Below the pieces are notes generated by a model. The model searched no databases. It saw nothing but the letters and a program-made list of their open reading frames with translations, and was not told the DNA's origin. 64,000 bases of DNA, from assembly GCF_000182925.2 (NCBI RefSeq), contig NC_026501.1:6861917-6925916 (forward strand), in the 5' to 3' direction. The position numbers and the translations under genes were made by a program. Below are positions 10,928 to 22,175 of this stretch, one piece after another. Numbering within the stretch: the first letter of the stretch is position 1; the number at the start of each line of letters is the position of its first letter. The stretch is from Neurospora crassa OR74A (lineage: Eukaryota; Ascomycota; Sordariomycetes; Sordariales; Sordariaceae).

Positions 10928-12341
10928 ATGGCTTCAGCAATCGTCCTCGGCGCGACCGGTAAGACACTCCTGCGTTCATCACCCGCCATAACTCATGAAC
11001 TCACCACGTTTCTCCTTTAGGTATTATCGGCCGCGAGTTAATCAAGGAGCTATCCGCCCACCCTTCCCAATGGAAGTCCATCCATGCTCTCTCTCGCTCC
11101 AAGAAAGAAGACTTCGGCAGCCCTAGCGTCCAGCAGCACCACATCGACCTGCTCAACTCCGCCCAGGACATGGCCAAGGACCTTTCAGCCATACGCGACC
11201 TAGATGCCGTCGAGCACGTCTTCTTCTGCGCCTGGCTGCAAAAGGCCACGGAGAAAGAAAACGCGGACGTCAACGGTGCCATGCTCCAGAACTTCCTGGA
11301 CGCCCTCGAAATCACCGGCGCTGTCTCCAAGCTCAAGCGTATTGTTTTGGTCACCGGTTGCAAGCAGTACGGCGTGCACTTGGGCCAGGCCAAGGTCCCG
11401 ATGCTCGAGTCCGACCCTTGGTTGCGCGACGAAAGCAAGTGGCCGCCCAACTTCTACTATCGCCAGCAGGATATCCTCACGGCCTTCTGCGGCGAGGGAA
11501 GCAAGCACCCGGAGATCAGCTGGACTGTGACCTACCCCAACGACGTCATCGGGTATGCCAGCGGTAACTTTATGAACCTGGCTACGGATATCGCCATCTA
11601 CGCGGCTGTGAACAAGGAGCTCGGTCGGGATCTGGAATTCCCAGGCAACGAGACTTTCTATACCAAGTTCGACGTCTTCACCAGCAGCAAGCTGCACGCG
11701 CAGTTCTGCGTGTGGGCGGTGCAGGAGCCCAAGACGGCGAATGAAGGCTTCAACGTGTTCAACGGCGACGTGCAGAGCTGGCAGGATCTGTGGCCTAGAG
11801 TGGCGAAGCATTTCGGGATGAAGGTTAAGGCGGACCAATTCGCTTCTCCTGCTCCCAAAGATCTGGCGAATCTGGTCCAGCTCACCGAGAAAGCGCCGCA
11901 GCCCGTGACAATGCTGGCGAAGGAGCTCGGACTGGAGGGAGCCAAGTCGATCCCGCCTAGTCAGCTGGAGCAGAGGATCAGTTTGGTGAAGTGGTCCAAG
12001 ACCGAGGAGGTGAAGCAGGCCTGGAACAGGCTTGCCGAGAGAGAGGGGTTGCAGAAGGATGCTTTGGAGAAGGCGACTTGGGCGTTTACTGACTTTATTT
12101 TGGGGAGAAACTATGATGTGGTGGGTAGCATGAGCAAGGCTAGGGAGGCTGGGTGGACTGGGTACGTATTCATCGACACCCCATTTTTTTTTTTTTTTTT
12201 TTTTTTTTCCTTTTCTTCCACGATGATGGACATTCGCTAACGTTAGATCTTTCTCATATCAGATACATGGACACGTGGAAGTCGCTGGTGGACACTTTCG
12301 GCGAACTTGAGGAGGCGCGTGTCATCCCCAAGACTCACTGA
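10928..12341 (+). CDS. PRISE / SirQ-like short-chain reductase
   Basis: Three exons: 10928..10958, 11021..12161 and 12263..12341, 416 aa. The first junction completes the Rossmann motif 'GATG|IIGREL' and the second joins 'GWTG|YMDTWKSLVDTFG'. It matches the progesterone 5-beta-reductase/iridoid synthase-like (PRISE) branch of extended SDRs. Visible family features are 'VLVTGCKQYGVHLG', 'FYYRQQDIL' (the Tyr of the relocated active site), 'VTYPNDVIGYA' and 'GFNVFNGDVQSW'. Fungal members reduce activated C=C bonds, and some sit in secondary-metabolite clusters (for example SirQ). No biosynthetic genes surround this copy, so a general enone reductase role is more likely. The second intron contains a run of 25 T. 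Confidence 0.92.
12184..12208. repeat. T25 homopolymer inside intron 2 of the reductase gene
   Basis: Uninterrupted run of 25 T shortly after the 5' splice site, far from the acceptor. Probably a slippage-prone tract of no coding effect. Confidence 0.95.
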
Positions 12342-12722
12342 ATCAGCACTACGTGATGCCGTAGGTGAAGTGGTTAGATAGAAGCTCTAGGATGCCGCTT
12401 GTCCAAAGAATAAGACAGTGAAACCAAGAGGGGATTTGTTGTCCACCGTTTTGAGATAGAGTGAGCGTAGGAGATTTTGGGGACAGCGAGACACCGTAAA
12501 CACTCGGTTGGATACCACCAGTCAGCTGCATGTATCAACGGACGTTGCGTGCTGGGTGAATGACAAGAGCACCAGTAGACATTGGGAAATGCAGTCGACT
12601 AAAGTCGTAGGTACACCAAAAATTGGTTAGGGTTGGGTATCTTCCATCATCTTCCATCTTTCGTCTTCAACTTCCGATCACACCAAACGCCCCACGCCTT
12701 CAGCCGTCACTGCATCAATAAA
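12342..12722. other. Convergent intergenic region
   Basis: 380 bp between the stop codons of two converging genes; it contains their 3' UTRs. Nothing else seen. Confidence 0.5.
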
Positions 12723-13671
12723 TCATCGGGGAATCATGGCAAAACACCAATCACTCGGTTGCTCCTTGGCAGTCTGCAAATTGCTCTTCAACCAGCACCG
12801 GTGCTTGTTGCCCTTGTCACCATCCAGATAGCCCCAAGAGCAGCCGCTACACCTCTCCATGGCCGCACAGGCATCGATACACTCGGCCATATTTCCGGCG
12901 AGGAAGTTGCCGAGGTCGTCTGCGGTGTAGTCGACTCCGCAAAGGCGCAAAAAGCTTTTAGCCAGCCCAGGAATCCTGTGCATCGTGTTGTTGGCGGCGG
13001 GGCAGTCGGAGTAGGCTGTTGGTCTTGGTTTGTTGATTGATGACGAGGTGGTGCTACTTGGAATGATTGTTGCGGTTGAGACTGCCGTTTGAGAATGACT
13101 GGGCATGAGTGAGGGTATAGTGGTAGCGTCTTGGCTGCTCGATATGGGAAGGGCAGTTTGTGAACTATTGCAAGTGTCAGCATGAAATGTAAGTGCGGAA
13201 ACTCGAAAAAGCTATACCGTACCTTGATGGTCCAGGTGCTTTTGTTGAACTGGACGACGACTTTGACGACCTCGATAAGCCAACACCAAGGCCCACACTC
13301 AGGGGAAGCACAATAACAAGCAGTATAACCGCTATAATAATCGCCCAGAGGACGCCTCTCTTTATACCCCATCTTTGTTGATACTTGCCGAGACAGCCTC
13401 GGTATTCTTCATCTGGCGGCAGACTACCGCCAACTGTAGAACGAGAGGCCGCATAACTTCCAGTTACCGATCCGCCTGCAGCAGCTCGCTCAGCCGCAAG
13501 GCCCTTTTCGTACTCTGGCGGTGTTGGTGATCCTTCACGAAAGAAAGTATACTGCGAGTCTTCTGCGTTCCCCCGCTCATCCTCCTGGTCATCATCTGCC
13601 CAGTATACCTCGGGTACCTTCCCCTGCGTGGGTGAGTTTCTTGGTGACGGTTTTGGTTGAGATCGGTCCAT
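12723..13671 (-). CDS. Single-pass membrane protein with PAN/apple-like Cys-rich C-terminal domain
   Basis: Two exons on the minus strand, 13671..13223 and 13164..12723, 296 aa. The intron is GTACGG...AATAG and the frame is restored. The first ~110 residues are acidic and proline-rich, likely cytosolic. A strong transmembrane helix follows ('VLWAIIIAVILLVIVLPL'), then a Ser/Thr-rich stalk. The last ~90 residues have six to eight Cys spaced as in fungal PAN/apple modules ('CGVDY...CIDACAAMERCSGCSW...CWLK'). No signal peptide is present, so it is probably a type II or signal-anchored protein with the Cys-rich domain outside. Such fungal proteins are of unknown function; binding of carbohydrate or protein at the cell surface is inferred from the fold only. 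Confidence 0.82.
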
Positions 13672-14702
13672 GTGGTGTTTTGGTGGTCCTTATGTAAAGC
13701 GAACGCGGTTTTGGTCTCTGACTTGTTGATCCCTGACGATGCGACAGATCTATTGGGAATCGCTCTGGAGCTCTATGGTAGGGTTGTGGTGTAGGGGCTA
13801 TGAGAGCCCTGAGGTCATCTCGCTCGCTTGTTGCCGTCTTTGAAGGTGTCTCGTCTGTTGCCGTAGGGGATCGGCGTTGTAGTAAACTCAAAAGATGGTG
13901 CTGTCGGAATACGGCGCCGGTGGGTTTCGATTGCGCCGTAGTACATAAGCTGAAGAAGAAAGAAAAGAAGGAGAAAGTACAGAGGCCATCCGGAGCGATA
14001 GACAGAACATCACTTGATGAGCACGACTCCGGCACCATGGTCTTCTGGAACAGGCGTTCGCCAAGGCCTCTCCCGAAGTTCCATTCCCTGTCCACCGCAA
14101 TCTTGCGAAATTGCATCGCGACTTTTACGCTTTGACCCTTTGCCCGATCGGGAGTGTTTTAATGCCAAGGTGACATCACATGTGGGCTCCTTTGCTCTTC
14201 TCGCCCGTCTCCGGCGCCGCCAAACTCCTTTGCTGTGCATTTGACCGTTGAACCTCCTCAAATCTCAATGATAAGAAGGATACACGAGACATGTAAGTAT
14301 AGCAGATGCCCCTGTGCTATAACACATGTTATCGTGTGGTCTGATGGTGCTGGGGCTGTCTGCGCAGGGGAACCCGACGTCGACATTTGTGGTCCTAAAC
14401 CAACAGTGCAACAGGCTATGGCGATGTGGATGTGATATGCAGGTTTTCCGGAACTGCGAGAGGGAAATGAGCGCAGCGAAGCCAGGCATAAGATGAGACA
14501 TCTTGGTACCCGAAATCCCGGTTGTCTGTACTGCTCACGAAGTCAAGAGGACTAGGCGGCTGAGGGCAAAGTGATTTTCAGATTCGACCGATGATAAGAA
14601 ATCCGGTATCATGAATGAGAGCGTATAACAAAGCCAACCATGAAAGATGAGTGTAGGAGAAAGATGATGAATTACCAAGCGCTCTGAGGCCTGAAATGAC
14701 CA
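13672..14702. other. Intergenic, about 1 kb
   Basis: Promoter side of the PAN-like gene and 3' flank of the SRR1-like gene. Overlapping open frames on both strands show no domain, and no codon pattern favours one strand. No gene called. Confidence 0.45.
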
Positions 14703-15728
14703 TCACTCCTCAGTGGTCGGTGGCTTCGATTCTCTGCAACCGCTCGGTTCCACAAGTTTCTCTGTATGTTTGGAGGACTCCGTATCAGATTCCTTCTCTT
14801 CTGATGCTTGCTCCGACAACTTTAAGCCTTCCAATGCTTCAATAACGTCCGATGCCTGGTTCGATGCCTGGGAGGTTTCTCGTAGTGACGTTTTCGGACT
14901 ACCTGGGATGTTAGGGGCGTGGTCGCCCTTCCGCCAGTACATGGTCGTGCTGGAGAATATGTAGTTCATGTCGGGAAAAGGGTACTTGGTGTAAGTGGCA
15001 TCCATCTCGGAGATGGGACCAATGAACTCGTTGAGACTGGGGTCAAAGTCGATAACCTTTTCCCATTCTTCCAAACCTCCACCGATAAATGCAGCTGGAA
15101 GTGTAGCCAGAGCAAGGTAATACGTGCGAAGCTCCATATGAATGCCATAGACCAAAGTCTGTTCATCGACCATGGGAAATGCATCAGGGGTATCGGCAAC
15201 TTCAAACCCAAGTTCGACACAGAAGTCCTTGTCGATCTGGGTGAACATGGGCTCCTGAATGACACGTTTGATTTTGTGATCACATTGAGATTCTATCATA
15301 CAGCATCAGTAATTGAAATCTCCCCAAGGCCATGGCCCACCGAGATACCGACCTAGGAAGTCTACAATGGCGCAAAAGGCTGCAGTCTGCATATGAGCGG
15401 TTCGCCTAGCCGCAAAGCTGCCATTGCTGGGATCATAGGGACCAGGCCCGAAACAAATGGCTTTGGTGATGGGTGGATGGTTGGACTCGGACCAAGCAGT
15501 GGCAAGCAGGTCCTTCAGGGTCTTCCAGCAATCCGATATCTGCCACTCTTGTCTGGCCGTATTGTGATGCTTGTGGATGTCGCTGACTGTGAATTCGGGG
15601 TTTGGATTTGGTCGGATTCCCAGCTCGTTCTCCTTGCTCTCATCCACAACCGTCTTGGGCTTTGGCACATTACGGATGCGTCCCCGCTTCCGGCTTACTT
15701 GACTCCATTCTCCGTCTTGTTGTGGCAT
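14703..15728 (-). CDS. SRR1-like domain protein
   Basis: Two exons on the minus strand, 15728..15353 and 15292..14703, 321 aa; intron GTCGGT...GATAG. The region 'ITKAICFGPGPYDPSNG' followed by 'HMQTAAFCAIVDFL', then 'CVELGFEVADTPDAFPMVDEQTL' and 'LPAAFIGGGLEEWEKVI', has the layout of the SRR1-like family (plant SENSITIVITY TO RED LIGHT REDUCED 1, yeast Ber1). The N-terminus is basic and polar; the last ~70 residues are an acidic Ser/Glu-rich tail. In plants SRR1 affects clock and light responses, and in yeast Ber1 is linked to microtubule stability; the biochemical activity is not established, so none is claimed here. Confidence 0.85.
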
Positions 15729-17662
15729 TTTCTGAGTTCAAGTGTGATGTGCTGCAATCATTGACAACTGTCCATTGTTGTCATCGGAACTTCCGTTTGG
15801 GCGAGGGACATGCGATAAGAAATGGATTCTGCCTTATCGGCTCACCGCCTGCCGGCTTGGAGAGCTGCTGCTGACAGCCGAGAGCTCTTCCCTTGGATGG
15901 CCCAAGCTCCATTCCTAGAAGAGCAGTCCACAGCGGGAAAGCTCCTGTCGTTCGGGGGGGCCCTTGGTTGTCGCGCGCTAGAGGTCGGGTACCGTGCCTT
16001 TCCCATTGTCATCTCGGTGATCCGGTTTTTGTTTCTGCTCGGAGGAGGTCCATGTGGTGTACACTAACCACTGACTCCGGTCGTGTCTGATCAACCTGCC
16101 GAACTCGACGACGATCATTCCAAAATGACTTTCCCAGATCAACACTACTAGCGTGTCTTCTTTCTCTCTTCCTCACACAAAAAAAAAATATTCTCTCCCG
16201 GCGGCGATGGGTGGCTTGCTCTCCCGCTATACTTGGCTTTTGGGCTGGGATGATGAGCATGGCCGGGAACCTGGGTAAGCTTGACGCTTACGGTTGCACC
16301 TTAAACTATCAAAAACCGAGCAAAAGCACCTCAAGATATCATCCCCGCTGCAAGTCATCACGAACTACATAGAGGTACCACCCTCCAACTTCTTCCAGAA
16401 GGTGTTGCGTACCGGTATCATACACTACATAGCGCCCCGCGATGGCTTCGACCATTTTCAAAACCTGTGGCACATGGGTCATTTGCCTGCGCATGCGACA
16501 TTCAAACACCCAAGAAAACATTGTTGACCTTCACACTTCGAGCAACCGCCAAGTACCTCTTCTTGCCTGTGATTGGACGGTCCCCCGACTTTGGCGCTTA
16601 GCTCTGGAAAAGAATTGGTTGGATCTCGGACGACGGACACGCCAACGGATCACACTGTAACGGGAGAGGGACATTCAGCGATCGACACTACTGTACACTA
16701 CCGCAGGGTCAAGCCAGCTGGCTGTATGTACCTTTTTTATTCCCCGAGGAAACTTTAACAGAGACAACTCGGGTTGGATTTCATCGTTGACTCTTTTGAG
16801 ACTTTGATGCAAGTCCCACGATGTTCGATGCCAATTAAAACGGAGCATGGCAAAATCCATCCAGCGAGGTGGTAGCGGCCGCCGCGCTGATCAAGTGTTG
16901 GTGATAGTAGCCTGCAGCACCGGAGGACGAGGGTTCAATCACATTGGCCGGGTCTTCGACATGAGTTTGCTCCGTCCTAGCGAGTCGCCTGCAGGACCGA
17001 GGCGGAACGGCGATCCCATTGGCTGGACAGTCAGGATCACTAACAGGGGCCTCGACCTCTCTTCAGCCGTCATCCCCTTTTCTCTCTTTTGCCGTCGTGA
17101 GATTCTCTCAACCTTGTGAGGAGAAGCGTGTGCCGGACTGGGGGTCACATCCACTGGGCAGGGGGGTCCAAGGCGGAACCCAAGTCGCTCCCGTCACCAA
17201 CGGCCCCAGTCCTGTGTGCCGATGGGTCTCTGCTGAGTTGACAAGGCCTGGGCGGCTGCGGCCTGGCGGGATAGGAAGCACAGGATGGCTCGCGTTGGTT
17301 CATGTCGTAAGATATACCTACCTGCCATGACCCGACTAGTCACTCCTTCGGTCTCTCTCCGAAATTCTTTTCTTCTCATCAGCCCAAAAGCCCCCCCTTC
17401 GACATCAAGTCCGGATATCTGACCTGAGACATCCATCAACTCACCATCAGAACATCGAAAGTATCTTCATCAGCATACGCCAAGTACATCAAACAGGTCA
17501 CACGTCTTGGGTCAGCACAATCTCAGTCGACAGGGTCACGAAAATCAGAAAACTCGAAAAGAAGAGGAGGACTCGACTTTGGTTCCAAAAGGGAGGAATA
17601 CGTGAAGACTCCGGTTCCTCAAACACTCGACTCGATCTCAAACATACGCATAAATATACACC
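15729..17662. other. Large divergent intergenic region, about 1.9 kb
   Basis: It separates the minus-strand SRR1-like gene from the plus-strand BIM1-like gene and so carries both promoters. The last ~250 bp are A/C-rich, typical of a fungal 5' UTR. I looked for tRNA-like folds around 16900 and found none that pair. No coding region supported. Confidence 0.45.
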
Positions 17663-18600
17663 ATGCTCACATCAACACTCCTCGCCCTCGCCAGCGCGGC
17701 GCTGGCTTCCGCCCACACTGTCATCACATACCCCGGGTGGAGAGGCAACAACCTAAAAGACAATGAAGAGTTTCCCTACGGCATGCAATGGACATATCCT
17801 TGTAAGTACTCATCCCATCCATCAGCCCATCATCTCGAACACCACTCCCTCCCCACGCCCATTCCCATATCGCTCACCGAACCCACTGGTTAACCATACC
17901 CTCTCTCTCTTTTCGTATATAGGCGGCGGTCTCACCCTCACCCAGAACCGCACCTACTGGCCCACAACAGGCGGCGCCATCTCTTTCCAACCAGGCTGGT
18001 TTCAAGGCCACGCGACAGCCTTTATCTACGTCAACCTCGGCATCGGCAACGACGGTCCCGATGGCGGGCCGAAGAACATGAGTTTCCCCATGGTCAGCCC
18101 ATTCCAGATCATCGGGCCTGGAAAGAACCCGTACCCTGGCACCTTTTGCCTGCCGCAGGTGTCGACTCCCGCCGGGTTTGAGTTCAAGGAAGGTGATAAT
18201 GCGACGATTCAGCTTGTGGAGTTGGCGATCCATGGTGCTGCTTTGTATTCGGTATGTTGTTGTTGTTGTTATTGTTCTCCTCTCTCTTTCCCCTCTCTTG
18301 GGTCTCATTGCCGGCTATTGTGTTGAGGTGATCTACTGGATTGGAAAAAAATGCAGTGCTGATTTGGAAAAACAACAGTGCGTCGACATCACCTTCGTTC
18401 CCCCCGGGGACCCGCGCGTTGCCCAAGTCAACGAATCCAACTGCTTCAACAGTACCGACCTCGGCGCCGCCGACCTGTACACCATCAACATCCTCGAGTC
18501 CGGCCGCGACAGGCTGGCGCTCACCAGTGCCGCTGCCTCGCTCGCCCGGATGGCGGGCTGGGTTCCTCTTGTCGCTGGTGGGTTGTGGTTGATGCTATAA
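17663..18600 (+). CDS. BIM1-like (X325 / LPMO-related) copper-binding GPI-anchored protein
   Basis: Three exons: 17663..17801, 17923..18251 and 18379..18600, 229 aa. The signal peptide ends after Ala17 so that the mature chain starts with His18 ('HTVITYPGWRGNNL'), the N-terminal His expected for the copper-binding brace of the X325/BIM1 family. Other family signs are 'EFPYGMQWTYPCGG', 'FQPGWFQGHATAFIYVNLG', several Cys pairs and N-glycosylation sites. The Ser/Ala-rich segment and hydrophobic C-terminus ('WVPLVAGGLWLML') indicate GPI anchoring. Family members resemble lytic polysaccharide monooxygenases but act in copper binding and uptake at the cell surface (Cryptococcus Bim1) rather than polysaccharide cleavage. 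The third acceptor (ACAACAG) was chosen because it gives the expected 'CVDITFVPPGDP'. Confidence 0.9.
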
Positions 18601-18608
18601 GTTGCCTT

Positions 18609-18624
18609 CCCCCCCCCCCCTGGG

Positions 18625-18664
<40 letters not shown>
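18609..18664. repeat. C12 tract followed by A40 tract
   Basis: Twelve C, then TGGG, then forty A, starting 8 bp after the stop codon of the BIM1-like gene. It probably lies in the 3' UTR. No target-site duplication or retroposed gene is seen next to it, so I treat it as an expanded homopolymer or possible assembly artefact. Confidence 0.9.
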
Positions 18665-18665
<1 letters not shown>

Positions 18666-19636
18666 ATCGGTTCGATGGATGTTCATATGGGGCAAAATGA
18701 GAAGCGGGTTCGGATCCAAATGATACGATGACACTCAAGAAAGGGAGATGATGATTACTAAAAACACCGACCAACAACAACTCAAAGAGGTCGGGTGGTT
18801 GGGTGACTGAGATGCGCTGAGATGAGATAATGCGAGGAGATAACAACCTTGAGGTTGTCTGTGTGGCTATTAGGCGCCAACGACAACAACGAGAAGCAAG
18901 GTATCGATTATTTGGAGGACGGATCGATTTGTCCACTAGGCGTTTATCTGGGAAGCAGGAAAGGAAAGGTGGATTGGAACCATTTTTTTGTTACAAGATT
19001 CCCTAGCGCGGGCGACGGCAGGCGCGCGTTTTCAGTTCTTTATTCTGTCGATTTGTATGTACCTCTTTCCTCTTTCATCCTCTGCTATTCTCGCGACTAT
19101 GAAATGAACAAATACTGAACCCGGTTGGTATGAACTACTGGTGTCTTAGTGAACGTTTCCCGAGTGTACTGTTTGTTGCTTGACGCAAAAGCCTTCCACT
19201 TGACCACAATCACTTGACAATGACATTGTTTCTGGGTTTATGCATTGACCATGGTTTTGACAAAACTGAAATAGGTAGGTACCATCATCACAGATTTCAC
19301 TCAACTCTTCGTCTCATCCGCTCACTGCACCGTTTGATCACATCAGATGATCGGTTCGGCAAACAGCCGGGCGCCTACTCGAACATGTCATCGAAAGATA
19401 CCTACTGCAACCGTCATATACGCGGCGAGACGATAAGCACGTATTAGCGCACAACCCATGACCAAGTGGTCAGAGTTCAAGATCATCTGTATCTACTGAA
19501 CGTGCTCAGCTCTACGCCGGCTAGGCTCACTGGTGCTAGATGGTAACTGCATTGACCGCCGTCAAATAATCCCTCCATCTCAACACCCCTTACTATATTG
19601 ATATCAGATCCAGGCATTCACTCCTTTCCGACATCC
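18665..19636. other. Convergent intergenic region, about 1 kb
   Basis: 3' flanks of the BIM1-like gene and of the DOA1 homologue. No coding evidence. Nothing further recognised. Confidence 0.5.
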
Positions 19637-22175
19637 TCACGCCCGAATATACGAGAGACACTCCTGAATAACGTCCTTGAGGCGCTGCTCCCGAGTCTGC
19701 CCGATCACCGGAGTCAACCAAGCATCAACTCCCTGCTTCTTCGCCTCCGCTACCGGCTGTGGGCCAATAGAAAGAACCATGCCGAGCGCCATTAGAGCGC
19801 GGAACAGGACTTCAGGATCCTTCTGCTTACGCACAGTTGCCTCAACAATCATGATGAGAAGCGCAATTTCGTCCAAGTTCGCATCCAACTTCCTGTCTCT
19901 GTAAAATAGGCAAGCAAAGTTGAAGGCCGCCGAAGTCAGGGCAATCTGGAAATTGTTGTTCTCGGCGCCAATCACGCCCTTATCCCCGTCGAGACCAACA
20001 ATGTGTCCCATAAAGGACAAAATAACACCGGCCTTGCTGGCTACGAGCTTCCGGCCATCGTCAAGCTTGAAAAGGTTGAGAATGGTACGAAGAGCCATCA
20101 TGACGCTGTTAGCATTTGCTTTTGTTGCGTCAAGCTTGTTGGCGATAAAGTCGCTCAGTGAGCCGTCTGCAGTTACAGTGTCCTCCACGTCAAGTGCTCC
20201 CCTGACCGCAATGTCGATGATGTCGCCATAGCGGTCGTCTGTGATGGAAGCCGCAGCAGGCCAGGCGGCGAGGCAACGAAGAATATCGAGCGCTGGCAGC
20301 CTGTCCGCGTACGGCCACTGAGTGACGAGTGTGAGGAGAATGGGTTTTGATGCGTCCAAGTTGGCCAACTTTCCGGCAGCAGAAGCTGGCTGAAGCAGCT
20401 GCTTGACAAGCTCCTCAAGAATCTCAACATTATCGGGGTTCATCGCGATATGCTTGTTCCCGGCCTGAATGTGCTTGGTGTTGAGCGTCTTGAGTCTAGC
20501 AAGGGCCGGCTCAAGTTTGCCGCTGGTCAAACTGAGGAACTCGGTATGCGGCAAGTATTTAGGCTTCGCAGGTTGACTGTCCTGGCCAGGTATGTACCTA
20601 GAGTCGGTACCGTAAGGGTCGCTCGAGGGGGCCTCATTGGCCTGTCCTAGGGTGGCACCCTGAGTATTCTGTGTGATGAAGTTGGCGACATTGTCGAGAT
20701 ACGAGATCGGCAGTTCATTATCACCAAGGAACTTGGTGGCCGCGTCGTACGGATTCTGCGACAGGTTGTAAGGGAGCTTCAGTGGTGGCTTGCCATCCTC
20801 AATATCCACGTCAAAGACGTAATCGTACTCTTGGCCATTGTACGACACCTTTTTGCCACTGCTACCAGCAGAATCGACGACTGTTCCGACGTGAATCCAC
20901 TGTTGTTGACCTGCGTAACATGTTAGCTTGATTCACAGACTAAGGGCGGGCTAGTTGCACTCACCCATGGACCATTGGTAGGCGCCAATGGTGCCATCCT
21001 CCTCCCTAATCATCTTGATCTGGCCATCCTTGGTCCCGGAATTGGTTTGCATCCAATCCTTGGTATCAAGCTTCTCCTTGTTGATATTAGAGCCGACCTG
21101 CTGCTGTGGGATTGCCGAGCTTCGGACAGACTCTTCGAACTGGGCGATGGTTTGGGTGTCCGCTGTCCGATCAGCGCTCCGGGTAAAGACACGGACCATA
21201 TTGTCGCTGGCACCGGACACAATGTCGCCATTTTCGGGACAGACGGCCACAGTCCACACCGAGATGGCAGGGTGTGTAATAGTCTGGATGCATTCGGAGC
21301 CCCTCCAGATTCTCAGAGTGCGGTCTTCTCCAGAACTGACAATTTCGCCGGTGGGTAGGGCGGCAAGTGAGTAGATGAAGCTGTCGTGGCCCTGAAGCTT
21401 TCCCACCTCTTTTCCTGACAACTTCCATAGCCGGATGACGTTATCATTACCGGCACTGGCGAAATCAGCACCGCTGGGGTGCCCCTTCAGGCCTGAGGGA
21501 AGCTTGCATAATGCGCGCACAACATCACCGGTACTGAGGGTGCGTGAAGCTTCGATTTCGAGGCCCGTAGCGCCTTTTAGTCGGAATACCCGTACGTTGT
21601 TATCGGCGCTACCGGTAATAATGGTATCCGCGTCGTATGCGAGGACTGTCCAGACACCTCTGTTGTCCATGTTATGGACGAGCACATGGGCCATCTCCCA
21701 AGTAGCAGTATTCCAAACGATCGCTTTGCCATCCCAGCTGCCAGAAACAAGCCATTTTCCGTCGGGCGAGACGTCGAGTGTGCACACATTGTGGCCATGT
21801 CCAACTAGGAGTCGCTCGGCATTGATATCAGGTGTCGCATTCGGCTTCTTGACCTCGATGATGGGCTCAGCGCCGCCTGAAACAACCAGGCCGTCGGGGT
21901 ATTCGCCAGTGGGTGGGATGAAGGTGAGAGAGTTGATGTAGCCGTGACCTTGGCTAACGATAGTGTCGTCGAAGGGCGACTGGCTTGTCGCCTTGCGCCA
22001 AAGTCGAACAGTGTGGTCTCGGGAGGCAGAGAGGACGACGTTGGCTGCTGGAAAGCTAACTGCCCGAACCTGGGTGACGCACGTGTTAGCTTTGAATGAC
22101 GGGTCTCTTAATCGCCGTACTGACATCAGATTCGTGGCCCTTTAGTTGGGCTGAGAGCTTGAACTCCTGCACCAT
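19637..22175 (-). CDS. DOA1: Doa1/Ufd3 (PLAA) ubiquitin-binding WD40 protein
   Basis: Three exons on the minus strand: 22175..22125, 22069..20965 and 20910..19637, 809 aa, close to human PLAA (795) and somewhat longer than yeast Doa1 (715). A seven-bladed WD40 propeller fills the first ~300 residues ('GHESDVRAVSF', 'VLSASRDHTVRLW', 'WLVSGSWDGKAIVW'). A PFU domain follows ('YDYVFDVDIEDGKPPLKLPYN') and then a C-terminal PUL armadillo-like domain ('LANLDASKPILLTLVTQWPYADRLPALDILR'). Doa1 is a Cdc48 cofactor that binds ubiquitin through the propeller and PFU domain and Cdc48 through PUL. It acts in ubiquitin homeostasis, mitochondrial protein quality control and endosomal sorting. It is divergent from the STRAP gene, with 1.47 kb between the starts. 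Confidence 0.96.

Noticed and set aside
16900-16960. tRNA-like string GGGTTCAATC
   Set aside because: The flanking bases do not pair to form a T-stem and no acceptor stem is found.
18625-18664. A40 tract as the tail of a retroposed element
   Set aside because: No LINE/SINE sequence, no target-site duplication and no retroposed gene body beside it.
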